Shown here: in pieces, positions 7,727-14,114 of the stretch | How positions within the stretch are numbered: the first letter of the stretch is position 1 | Layout of the letters: each line of letters starts with the position of its first letter | NCBI GenBank assembly: GCA_050699055.1 | Contig: JBOHCT010000088.1 | Span: forward strand, 1 to 16,051 | Source of the DNA: JBOHCT01 sp050699055 | GTDB taxonomy: Bacteria; Actinomycetota; Actinomycetes; Streptosporangiales; JBOHCT01 | Reading direction: 5' to 3' | Length of the DNA: 16,051 nt | Translations under genes and position numbers: made by a program | The notes under the pieces: generated by a model | Told to the model about the DNA's origin: nothing | Databases searched by the model: none | The model's input: the letters and a program-made list of their open reading frames with translations, nothing else

Positions 7727-8662
7727 ATGACGCGCCATTTCCTGCGCGACGACGATCTGTCGCCTGCCGAGCTGAGTCAGGTCCTCGGCGTCGCCGACGC
7801 GATGAAGAAGGACCGGCACGCCAGCCAGCCGTTGGCCGGGCCGAGGACCGTCGCCCTCATCTTCGACAAACCGTCCACCCGTACCCGCCTGTCGTTCGCG
7901 GTCGGTGTCACCGAGCTCGGTGGGGCGCCGCTGGTGATCGACACCCAGACGAGTCAGCTGGGCCGGGGCGAGCCCGTCGAGGACACCGCACGCGTGCTCG
8001 AGCGGCAGGTCGCCGCGATCGTGTGGCGGACGTTCGGGCAGGAGCGCCTGGAGACGATGGCGTCGGTCAGTCGGGTACCGGTGGTGAACGCGCTCACCGA
8101 CGCCTTCCACCCCTGTGAGGTCCTCGGCGACCTGCAAACCATCCGCGAGCACAAGGGGGGGCTGTCCGGCGTCGCTCTGACCTACCTGGGGGACGGTGCC
8201 AACAACATGGCTCACTCGCACCTCCTGGGGGGCGCGGCGGCGGGGCTGCGCGTCACGATCGCGACGCCCGACGCGTACCGTCCCGACCCGGCGGTGCTGC
8301 GGCGGGCGGAGGAGATCGCCTCGGCCACCGGTGGCTCAGTGGCCGTCACCCATGACGCGAAGGGGGCGGCGCGCGGTGCGGACGTCCTCGCCACCGACGT
8401 GTGGACGTCGATGGGCCAGGAGGCCCAGGATGAGACACAGCAGGCCGCACGCATCGCGGCGCTCCGCCCGTACGCCCTCGACGACGAGAAGGTCGCGCTG
8501 GCGAGGGATGACGTGATCGTCCTGCACTGCCTCCCCGCCCACCGTGACGAGGAGATCGCGGCCTCCGTTATCGACGGTCCGCACAGCGTCGTCTGGGACG
8601 AGGCGGAGAACCGCCTGCACGCCCAGAAGGCGCTGCTCACCTTCCTGCTGGAGCGGCCGTGA
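7727..8662 (+). CDS. argF: Ornithine carbamoyltransferase
   Basis: Joins ornithine and carbamoyl phosphate to give citrulline. 311 residues, the usual length of the trimeric anabolic enzyme. The carbamoyl-phosphate loop STRTRLSF starts at S50; further family motifs are WRTFGQE, NALTDAFHPCEVLGDL, YLGDGANNMAHS (ornithine side) and HCLPAHRDEEI with the conserved cysteine. ATG 7727 has a good ribosome binding site (AGGGGG at 7712-7717, 9-base spacing) and lies 3 bases after the argD stop. The stop shares a GTGA with the argR start (8659-8662). No carbamoyl-phosphate synthetase gene is in the window, so that substrate must come from elsewhere. Confidence 0.97.
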   Translation: MTRHFLRDDDLSPAELSQVLGVADAMKKDRHASQPLAGPRTVALIFDKPSTRTRLSFAVGVTELGGAPLVIDTQTSQLGRGEPVEDTARVLERQVAAIVWRTFGQERLETMASVSRVPVVNALTDAFHPCEVLGDLQTIREHKGGLSGVALTYLGDGANNMAHSHLLGGAAAGLRVTIATPDAYRPDPAVLRRAEEIASATGGSVAVTHDAKGAARGADVLATDVWTSMGQEAQDETQQAARIAALRPYALDDEKVALARDDVIVLHCLPAHRDEEIAASVIDGPHSVVWDEAENRLHAQKALLTFLLERP

Positions 8663-9210
8663 GAACCGACCAGGTCCCGATCACCAAGGCGGCGCGGCAC
8701 TCCCGCATCGCCGACGTGCTGAGCCGCCGCCAGGTCCGTTCGCAGGGGGAGTTGGCGGCCCTCCTCGCCGACTCCGGGGTGACGGTCACCCAGACCACCC
8801 TGTCCCGCGACCTCGACGAGATCGGGGCGGTGAAGCTCAGGGCGACCGACGGCTCCCTCGTGTACGCCGTGCCGGGGGAGGGCGGAGAGCGCATCCCGCG
8901 TACGCGCGCGGTCCCCCCGGACGCCGCGGACGTACCGGATGCCAGGCTCGCGCGACTGGCCGAGGAGTTCCTCGTCTCGGCGGAACACTCCGCGAACGTC
9001 GTCGTGCTGCGGGTGCCGCCGGGGGGTGCCCATCTCCTGGCGTCAGCCATCGACCACGCCGACATGAGATCGATCATCGGTACCGTCGCGGGCGACGACA
9101 CCGTCCTCGTCGTGTGCCGTGATCCGAACGGCGGCGCCGAGGTCGCCGCGTACTTCCTCGGGCTCGCGAGTCGCCGAGCCCTGCCAGAACGTCCGCGAAC
9201 ACATGAGTGA
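8659..9210 (+). CDS. argR: Arginine repressor ArgR
   Basis: Hexameric DNA-binding repressor that uses arginine as co-repressor and binds ARG boxes before arginine genes. 183 residues, slightly longer than the ~150-170 typical, with extra residues in the linker and the C-terminal tail. The winged-helix domain covers about residues 10-75, with the DNA-contacting helix TQTTLSRDLDEIGAVKL (S49, R50). The C-terminal domain, about 100-175, carries the arginine-binding signature GTVAGDDT (G145-T148). GTG 8659 overlaps the argF stop and is preceded by GGAG (8650-8653, 5-base spacing). Being inside the operon it probably represses, it would be autoregulated; the likely target is the TGCAT-bearing site before argC. 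Confidence 0.96.
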   Translation: MRTDQVPITKAARHSRIADVLSRRQVRSQGELAALLADSGVTVTQTTLSRDLDEIGAVKLRATDGSLVYAVPGEGGERIPRTRAVPPDAADVPDARLARLAEEFLVSAEHSANVVVLRVPPGGAHLLASAIDHADMRSIIGTVAGDDTVLVVCRDPNGGAEVAAYFLGLASRRALPERPRTHE

Positions 9211-9214
9211 ATGA

Positions 9215-9224
9215 GGGGTACCCC
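9215..9224. promoter_or_regulatory. Palindrome overlapping the argG ribosome binding site
   Basis: GGGGTACCCC is a perfect 10-bp palindrome that ends one base before the preferred argG start and contains its ribosome binding site. Its 8-bp core GGGTACCC also occurs at 3277-3284 in the gap before argC. The function is unknown; with no loop it cannot fold on itself, so a protein site or chance are the options. Confidence 0.3.
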
Positions 9225-10445
9225 GTGACCGCCGAACTCGGGACAGAACGCGTCGTCCTCGCGTACTCCGGAGGGCTCGACACCTCCGTGGCCATCGGGT
9301 GGATCGCCGAGAAGACCGGAGCGGAGGTCGTCGCCGTCGCCGTCGACGTCGGACAGGGGGGCGAGGACCTCGAGACGATTCGCCAGCGCGCGCTCGCGTG
9401 CGGGGCTGTCGACGCCGTGGTGGCCGACGCCCGCGCGGAGTTCGCCGACGAGTACTGCTTCTCTGCGCTCAAGGCGAACGCCCTGTACATGGACAGGTAC
9501 CCGCTCCTTTCCGCCCTGTCACGGCCGGTCATCGTCAGGCACCTCGTCCGTGTGGCGAGGGAGTACGGCGCCTCCACGGTCGCGCACGGCTGCACCGGCA
9601 AGGGGAACGACCAGGTGCGGTTCGAGGTGGGGACCTCGACCCTCGCGCCGGACCTCAGCGTGATGGCACCGGTGCGCGACTCCGGCATGACGCGTGACAA
9701 GGCGATCGCCTTCGCCCAGGAGAAGGGCCTGCCGATCGACGCCACGTCCAAGTCGCCGTACTCGATCGACCAGAATCTCTGGGGACGCGCGGTCGAGACC
9801 GGGTTCCTCGAGGACATCTGGAACGCGCCCGTCGAAGACATCTACTCCTACACCAAGGACCCCGCGCTCCCGCACGAGCCCGACGAGCTTGTGGTCACGT
9901 TCACCCACGGCGTGCCAACGGCGATCGACGGCCGGGAGCTCCCGCCGCTGCGGCTCATCGAGGAGCTCAACGCGCGCGGCGGCGCTCAGGGCGTGGGCCG
10001 CATCGACCTCGTCGAGGACCGCCTCGTTGGCATCAAGAGCCGCGAGGTCTACGAGTGCCCCGGCGCGATCGCCCTGATCACCGCCCACCAGGAGCTCGAG
10101 AACGTCACTGTCGAACGCGACCTCGCGCGCTTCAAGAAGGGCGTCGACCAGCGATGGGGAGAGCTCGTCTACGACGGCCTCTGGTACTCGCCGCTCAAGC
10201 ACGCGCTCGACGCGTTCCTCGACGACGCCTCGGGCCCGGTCTCCGGAGACGTGCGCCTTGTCCTGCACGCTGGCCGCGCCGTGGTCACCGGACGCCGGGG
10301 CGCTCAGTCTCTCTATGATCACGAGCTCGCGACTTACGATACGGGCGATGCGTTCGACCAGAGCCTGTCCAAGGGTTTCGTCGAGCTGTGGGGGCTGCCG
10401 AGCAAGATCGCCGCGCGGCGGGACGGGGGCCTGCCGCCAGGCTGA
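9225..10445 (+). CDS. argG: Argininosuccinate synthase
   Basis: ATP-dependent condensation of citrulline and aspartate to argininosuccinate. 406 residues from the chosen start, close to the family's ~400. The N-terminal P-loop of the ATP-pyrophosphatase fold is AYSGGLDTS (residues 13-21). Further conserved stretches are VDVGQGGEDL, HGCTGKGNDQVRFE, DQNLWGRA, and IKSREVYECPGA near the C terminus. Two in-frame GTGs compete: 9207 overlaps the argR stop but lacks a ribosome binding site, while 9225 has AGGGG at 9214-9218 with 6-base spacing and is preferred. The ribosome binding site is part of a perfect palindrome, GGGGTACCCC (9215-9224), directly before the start. It is probably the last gene of the main arg transcript, as a 151-base gap follows. 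Confidence 0.96.
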   Translation: MTAELGTERVVLAYSGGLDTSVAIGWIAEKTGAEVVAVAVDVGQGGEDLETIRQRALACGAVDAVVADARAEFADEYCFSALKANALYMDRYPLLSALSRPVIVRHLVRVAREYGASTVAHGCTGKGNDQVRFEVGTSTLAPDLSVMAPVRDSGMTRDKAIAFAQEKGLPIDATSKSPYSIDQNLWGRAVETGFLEDIWNAPVEDIYSYTKDPALPHEPDELVVTFTHGVPTAIDGRELPPLRLIEELNARGGAQGVGRIDLVEDRLVGIKSREVYECPGAIALITAHQELENVTVERDLARFKKGVDQRWGELVYDGLWYSPLKHALDAFLDDASGPVSGDVRLVLHAGRAVVTGRRGAQSLYDHELATYDTGDAFDQSLSKGFVELWGLPSKIAARRDGGLPPG

Positions 10446-10596
10446 GCGCATTGCCCATCTGGATGCTCGTCTCGATCTCGCTCGCGCGTCCTCGGCCGCG
10501 ACGTAACGTGGTGTCCGTTCGTCCGCGGTAAGAGCCTGTTCGGCCGCCGCGCAGCGGAACAGTGGGTTGCTAGACAGGCTCTGGAGGAGGCCGGCC
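10446..10596 (+). other. Gap between argG and argH
   Basis: 151 bases with no credible gene. The first ~80 bases show no clear promoter or terminator. The second half holds the competing hairpins and the argH ribosome binding site GGAGGAGG (10583-10590). The gap breaks an otherwise continuous operon, so argH may have its own control. Confidence 0.6.
10531..10582 (+). promoter_or_regulatory. Competing hairpins in the argH leader
   Basis: Two pairings share the same strand. Arm AGAGCCTGT (10531-10539) pairs exactly with ACAGGCTCT (10574-10582), which abuts the argH ribosome binding site at 10583. Alternatively CTGTT (10536-10540) pairs with AACAG (10558-10562), supported by CCGC (10544-10547) with GCGG (10554-10557) around a 6-base loop. 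The two cannot form together because bases 10536-10539 are common. Such an arrangement could tune argH translation. A remnant of an insertion-sequence end is another reading of the 9-bp inverted repeat. Confidence 0.4.
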
Positions 10597-12021
10597 GTGA
10601 GCACACCGCCGATCCGGCTGTGGGGTGGCCGTTTCGAAGGCCACCCCGCGGAGGCGCTCGTCCGGCTGTCGACGAGCGTCCACTTCGACTGGCGGCTGGC
10701 TCCGTACGACCTGGCCGGGTCCCGTGCCCACGCGCGGGTGCTGCACCGCGCCGGACTGCTCGCCGACGACGAGCTGGAGCGGATGCTCGGCGCGCTCGAC
10801 GACCTCGAGCGGGCATGCCGGTCGGGGGGGTTCCGCCCGACAGCCGCCGACGAGGACGTTCACACAGCGCTGGAACGCGGCCTGCTCGAACGGCTCGGTG
10901 CTCTCGGGGGTAAGCTGCGCGCGGGCCGCAGCCGTAACGACCAGATCGCTTCCGATCTCCGCCTGTACCTGCGCGACCAGGTCCGGCACATCGTCTCCCG
11001 CTTGGCCGAGGTGGAGACCGCGCTCATGGAGCAGGCGCGGCACCATCTGGGCACGCCAGCGCCGGGCATGACCCACCTGCAGCATGCACAGCCGGTCCTG
11101 CTCGCCCACCACCTGCTCGCTCACGCGCACGCGTTCACGCGGGACGTCGAGCGGCTACGCGACTGGGACCGGCGGGCCGCCGTGTCGCCGCTCGGGGCGG
11201 GCGCTCTCGCGGGTTCCTCCCTCCCACTCGACCCGCACGCGGTCGCGGACGAACTCGGGTTCGACGCACCCGCGGCCAACTCGATCGACGCCGTGAGCGA
11301 CCGGGACTTCGCGGCGGAGTTCCTCTTCGCGGCCGCGCTCGCCGGGGTGCATCTCTCGCGGCTCGGCGAGGAGCTCGTCCTCTGGTCGTCGCGGGAGTTC
11401 CGCTGGATAGAGATCGACGACGCGTACGCCACGGGCTCGTCGATCATGCCGCAGAAGAAGAACCCTGACGTCGCCGAGCTGGCCCGGGGCAAGTCCGGGC
11501 GGCTGGTCGGGCACGTCGTCGCCCTGCTCACCACCCTCAAGGGGCTTCCGCTCGCCTACGACCGTGATCTCCAGGAGGACAAGGAACCGGTCTTCGACGC
11601 TGTCGACACGCTGATGCTCACCCTTCCCGCCGTGGGCGGGCTGGTGGCGACGATGCGCGTCAACGGCGAGCGCCTGGCCGAGATCGCCCCCGACGGGTTC
11701 GCGCTGGCGACCGATCTCGCCGAGCTGCTCGTCCGCGACGGCGTGCCGTTTCGCGAGGCCCATGAGGCCGTCGGCCACCTCGTCGTGTGGTGCCAGGTGC
11801 ACGACAAGGACTTCACCGACCTCACGAACGACGACCTCGCCCAGGTATCCGACCATCTCACTCCGGGGGCCCGGGAGGTTTTGACCGTGGAGGGCGCGCT
11901 GGCCGCGCGTCGCACGTACGGCGGCACCGCGCCCGAGCGCGTGCGGGAGCAGCTGGCCGCGTTGAGGGAAACCGTCGACGCCCAGGCCGCCTGGGCGGCC
12001 GACGGGGGGTCGTCCGCGTGA
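10597..12021 (+). CDS. argH: Argininosuccinate lyase
   Basis: Last step of arginine synthesis: splits argininosuccinate into arginine and fumarate. 474 residues, normal for the fumarase/aspartase superfamily member. Features: LWGGRF at the N terminus, DEDVHTALE, KLRAGRSRNDQIASDLRL, TPGMTHLQ-like APGMTHLQHAQP, and the superfamily signature GSSIMPQKKN (residues 280-289) bearing the mobile-loop catalytic serine. The open frame extends to a TTG at 10567, but GTG 10597 is chosen because GGAGGAGG (10583-10590) precedes it by 6 bases and the protein then begins just before LWGGRF. It is separated from argG by a structured 151-base leader. Immediately after the stop come tandem repeats and GC hairpins that likely end the transcript. 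Confidence 0.97.
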   Translation: MSTPPIRLWGGRFEGHPAEALVRLSTSVHFDWRLAPYDLAGSRAHARVLHRAGLLADDELERMLGALDDLERACRSGGFRPTAADEDVHTALERGLLERLGALGGKLRAGRSRNDQIASDLRLYLRDQVRHIVSRLAEVETALMEQARHHLGTPAPGMTHLQHAQPVLLAHHLLAHAHAFTRDVERLRDWDRRAAVSPLGAGALAGSSLPLDPHAVADELGFDAPAANSIDAVSDRDFAAEFLFAAALAGVHLSRLGEELVLWSSREFRWIEIDDAYATGSSIMPQKKNPDVAELARGKSGRLVGHVVALLTTLKGLPLAYDRDLQEDKEPVFDAVDTLMLTLPAVGGLVATMRVNGERLAEIAPDGFALATDLAELLVRDGVPFREAHEAVGHLVVWCQVHDKDFTDLTNDDLAQVSDHLTPGAREVLTVEGALAARRTYGGTAPERVREQLAALRETVDAQAAWAADGGSSA

Positions 12022-12024
12022 TCC

Positions 12025-12100
12025 GACCTGGCCGACCTGGCCGACCTGGCCGACCTGGGCGGCCTCCGCCCTGGCCGACCTGGGCGGCCTCCGCCCTGCC
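12025..12100 (+). repeat. Compound tandem repeat after argH
   Basis: Beginning 3 bases after the argH stop, GACCTGGCC is repeated three times (12025-12051). Then comes a 25-bp unit (12052-12076), repeated once more with a single missing G (12077-12100). Each 25-bp unit begins with GACCTGGGC, a one-base variant of the 9-bp unit, so the larger repeat seems to have grown from the smaller one. It looks like a slippage-prone minisatellite; copy number may vary between strains. Confidence 0.9.
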
Positions 12101-12118
12101 GTGTCTGGGGGTATCCCC
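12057..12118 (+). terminator. Probable argH terminator: tandem GC hairpins
   Basis: Each 25-bp repeat unit folds into GGGCGG-CCT-CCGCCC (12057-12071 and 12082-12096). A third small stem GGGG-TAT-CCCC follows at 12108-12118. No U-rich tail is present, which is common for actinobacterial terminators. A convergent small gene ends at 12126, so the hairpins may serve both directions. Confidence 0.55.
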
Positions 12119-12125
12119 GGGCGGG

Positions 12126-12362
12126 CTAGCACAGTCGGTCTGACCGAACGGCCCGCATCGGTCGTGGTTCCAAGCGGTTCGCGGTGCGGTGAAGCGCGGC
12201 CGCCGTCCAGCCGCGGACCCGCCTGAAGTGGTCCCGTCGTTCGCGGGACACCGACGCGGCCGAGCGCGCCGCCGCGGCGTCGTGCTCCAGCTGGGCGATG
12301 CGCTGCCGAATGATCTCATCTGTCCACACCACTGTCGCCGTCCTCGCCATTTGTGCTGCCAA
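12126..12362 (-). CDS. Small basic hypothetical protein (78 aa)
   Basis: I do not recognise this family. The minus-strand frame has strongly G/C-biased third codon positions and a plausible protein composition, which argues that it is a gene and not an antisense shadow. The start is uncertain: TTG 12362 has AAGGAG upstream (12378-12373, 10-base spacing), whereas the in-frame ATG at 12350 is too far from it and would give 74 residues. After MARTATVVWTDE, the middle (IIRQRIAQLEHDAAAARSAA) looks like an amphipathic, perhaps coiled helix, and the rest is arginine-rich (RERRDHFRRVRGW). No signal peptide or membrane segment is seen. A possible -10, TACTGT, lies at 12392-12387. It is convergent with argH and divergent from the WYL regulator, which could control it. 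Confidence 0.55.
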   Translation of the reverse strand: MAAQMARTATVVWTDEIIRQRIAQLEHDAAAARSAASVSRERRDHFRRVRGWTAAALHRTANRLEPRPMRAVRSDRLC

Positions 12363-12401
12363 CCCCGTTCGTCTCCTTGTGACGGAACAGTAGGCGGCAT
12401 T

Positions 12402-12420
12402 GCGGACAGATCACGTCCGC
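12402..12420. promoter_or_regulatory. Dyad in the divergent gap, possible operator
   Basis: GCGGAC (12402-12407) and GTCCGC (12415-12420) form an exact inverted repeat with a 7-base spacer. It lies between the small minus-strand gene and the WYL regulator, 18 bases before the latter's start. That is where an autoregulatory operator would be expected. The only support is symmetry and position. Confidence 0.35.
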
Positions 12421-12438
12421 GATGAGAGACTTTCTTCC

Positions 12439-13383
12439 GTGGATACGCCGACCCGGTTGCTGCGCCTCCTGTCGCTGCTCCACGCTCGACCGGAGTGGCC
12501 AGGCCTCGAGCTCGCCGAGCGCGTGGGCGTCACGACACGCACGCTGCGTCGGGACGTGACACGCCTGCGCTCACTCGGGTACCGGATCGACGCCGTCACC
12601 GGAAAGTACGGCGGTTATCGACTCGGCGCCGGTCGAGGCCTTCCCCCGCTCTTGCTCGACGACGACGAGGCCGTCTCGGTCGCTGTCGGGCTCAGGGCCG
12701 TGACGGGTGGCACGGACTCGGGCCTCGAGGAGTCGGCGATGGCGGCACTGCTGAAGCTGGAGCAGGTTCTCCCATCCCGGCTCCGCGGGCGGATGACCGC
12801 CCTGCACGCGGTCACCGTCCAGCTCACCGGGGGCGTGGCGGCTGGTGTGGACCCAGGCGCACTCGTGACACTCGCCCAGGCGTCAAAGCTCTTGGAACGC
12901 CTCCGTTTCTCCTACGTCGACGGGGCCGGGCGGCGCAGCGCTCGCCTGGTTGAGCCGTACCGTCTGGTGCACACCGGCCGTCGGTGGTACCTCGTGGCGA
13001 GAGACGTTGATCGCGACGCGTGGCGGACCTTTCGGGTGGATCGGATCGAGACGCCCCGCGCCACGGGCAGCCGGTTCTCCCGCTCGGAGGAGCCCGACGC
13101 CGCCGCCCTGGTCGCCCGGGGCATCGCCTCGGCCCCTTACCCGATCCGGGCCCGCGTCGCGCTCAGGGTGTCGCGGCAGGAGGTCGCCCGGCTCGTGCCG
13201 CCAACCATCGGGATCGTCCAGCCCGCGGCCGACGGTGGGACAGTCCTCACCATCGGAGGAGAGACCGACTGGCTCGTCGGATATCTCTGCGGGCTCCCGT
13301 GCGCCTTCGAAGTCCTTGAGCCCGTCGAGCTCCGCGCGGCCGTACGCGCCCGGGGCGAGCGCCTGGCACGATCCCACGTCTAA
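12439..13383 (+). CDS. WYL-domain transcriptional regulator (HTH + WYL)
   Basis: A probable ligand-responsive DNA-binding protein of the YafY/DeoR-like WYL type; the target is unknown. 314 residues. The N-terminal winged helix-turn-helix spans about residues 4-58 (LLRLLSLLH, LAERVGVTTRTLRRDVTRLRSLGYRI) followed by GGYRLGAG. The WYL domain is in the middle, with YRLVHTGRRWYLVARD containing the name-giving W183-Y184-L185 and RTFRVDRIE after it. The C-terminal WCX-like extension ends around ERLARSHV. GTG 12439 is chosen because it begins the HTH domain. The frame opens to TTG 12400, but that would cover the dyad, and neither start has a strong ribosome binding site (only GAGAG at 12424-12428 before 12439). 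It is divergent from the small gene and lies 49 bases before mpg. Confidence 0.9.
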   Translation: MDTPTRLLRLLSLLHARPEWPGLELAERVGVTTRTLRRDVTRLRSLGYRIDAVTGKYGGYRLGAGRGLPPLLLDDDEAVSVAVGLRAVTGGTDSGLEESAMAALLKLEQVLPSRLRGRMTALHAVTVQLTGGVAAGVDPGALVTLAQASKLLERLRFSYVDGAGRRSARLVEPYRLVHTGRRWYLVARDVDRDAWRTFRVDRIETPRATGSRFSRSEEPDAAALVARGIASAPYPIRARVALRVSRQEVARLVPPTIGIVQPAADGGTVLTIGGETDWLVGYLCGLPCAFEVLEPVELRAAVRARGERLARSHV

Positions 13384-13396
13384 CAGCGCCGGAGGT

Positions 13397-13426
13397 CCGA
13401 CACGTGGTCGCGAGACCCTCTATCGT
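13397..13426 (+). promoter_or_regulatory. Candidate promoter for leaderless mpg
   Basis: CCGACA (13397-13402) and TATCGT (13421-13426) are 18 bases apart and match four of six consensus bases each. Only 6 bases separate the -10 from the mpg GTG at 13433, so the transcript would start at or next to the start codon. No ribosome binding site is present at normal distance (GGAGG at 13391-13395 is far upstream), which fits leaderless translation, common in actinobacteria. Confidence 0.45.
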
Positions 13427-13432
13427 GTCCGC

Positions 13433-14071
13433 GTGTCCACCGCTGACTCTGTCCTGCCGCGTTCCTTCTTCGACCGGCCGTCCATCGAGGCGGCCCCCGA
13501 CCTCCTTGGACGGGTGATCGAGCACGCGGGGCCCGACGGGGTCGTGGCCGTGCGCCTGACCGAGGTCGAGGCGTACGCGGGGGAGGCCGACCCGGGCTCG
13601 CACGCCTATCGCGGGCGCACCGAGCGCAACGCCACGATGTACGGGGAGGCGGGCCATGTCTACGTGTACTTCACCTATGGAATGCACTGGTGCATGAACC
13701 TCGTCTGCCTCGGCCCTGGCACGGCCGCCGCGGTCCTGCTCCGTGCCGGCGAGGTTGTCGAGGGTAGAGAGCTGGCCCGGGAGCGGCGCCGCTCGCCGAC
13801 ACGCGATCAGGATCTCGCGCGGGGGCCTGCCCGCCTCACCCAGGCCCTCGGCATCGACCGCCCCTTCGACGGTGCCGATGTCTGCGATCCCGCGCGGCCC
13901 CTGCGTGTACGGTACGGGACGCCGGTCGAGCCCGCGCTCATCCGCTGCAGCCCCCGCACGGGCGTGGCCGCTGCCAAGGAGACCGAGTGGCGCTACTACA
14001 TCGACGGTGACGGCTGCGTGTCGCCGTATCGTCCGCATGTACGGCGCCGCAGGACCGCGACGAGTCGGTAG
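13433..14071 (+). CDS. mpg: 3-methyladenine DNA glycosylase (AAG/MPG family)
   Basis: Base-excision repair enzyme that removes alkylated purines such as 3-methyladenine from DNA. 212 residues, the usual bacterial length. By alignment from memory with human AAG, the catalytic glutamate is E46 in EVEAY, followed by the pocket residues Y48 and H57. The intercalating tyrosine is Y82 in YVYFTYGM, with N89 in CMNL lining the pocket. The rest includes LLRAGEVVEG, LARGPARLTQALGI and the C-terminal WRYYIDGDGCVS. GTG 13433 is used because it begins just before the conserved LPRSFFDRP; the frame is open further upstream within the WYL gene, but that part is its shadow. It lies 49 bases after the regulator and 43 before tyrS. 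Confidence 0.95.
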   Translation: MSTADSVLPRSFFDRPSIEAAPDLLGRVIEHAGPDGVVAVRLTEVEAYAGEADPGSHAYRGRTERNATMYGEAGHVYVYFTYGMHWCMNLVCLGPGTAAAVLLRAGEVVEGRELARERRRSPTRDQDLARGPARLTQALGIDRPFDGADVCDPARPLRVRYGTPVEPALIRCSPRTGVAAAKETEWRYYIDGDGCVSPYRPHVRRRRTATSR

Positions 14072-14114
14072 CGTGAACGCGAGCACCCACACCGGACATG
14101 GAGGACGCGAACAG

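Noticed and set aside
6425..8221. 598-residue open frame on the minus strand
   Set aside because: It is antisense to argB, argD and argF, each clearly recognised on the plus strand; the composition is that of a high-GC shadow.
9207..9224. GTG 9207 as the argG start
   Set aside because: It overlaps the argR stop neatly but has no ribosome binding site; GTG 9225 has AGGGG at proper spacing and gives the usual protein length.
10531..10582. Insertion sequence or MITE with 9-bp terminal repeats
   Set aside because: Only 52 bp with no target-site duplication and no second copy in the window; competing RNA hairpins explain it better, though a remnant is not excluded.
12025..12100. CRISPR-like array
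   Set aside because: The units are directly contiguous with no unique spacers, so this is a minisatellite.
12189..12425. 78-residue plus-strand frame overlapping the small minus-strand gene
   Set aside because: Its composition (many Arg, Pro, Cys, His) and lack of a ribosome binding site make it less credible than the opposite strand, which has a ribosome binding site and better third-position bias.
14073..14114. GTG 14073 as the tyrS start
   Set aside because: No ribosome binding site precedes it, and it would add 14 residues not typical of the family; GTG 14115 has GGAGGA and the standard opening residues.
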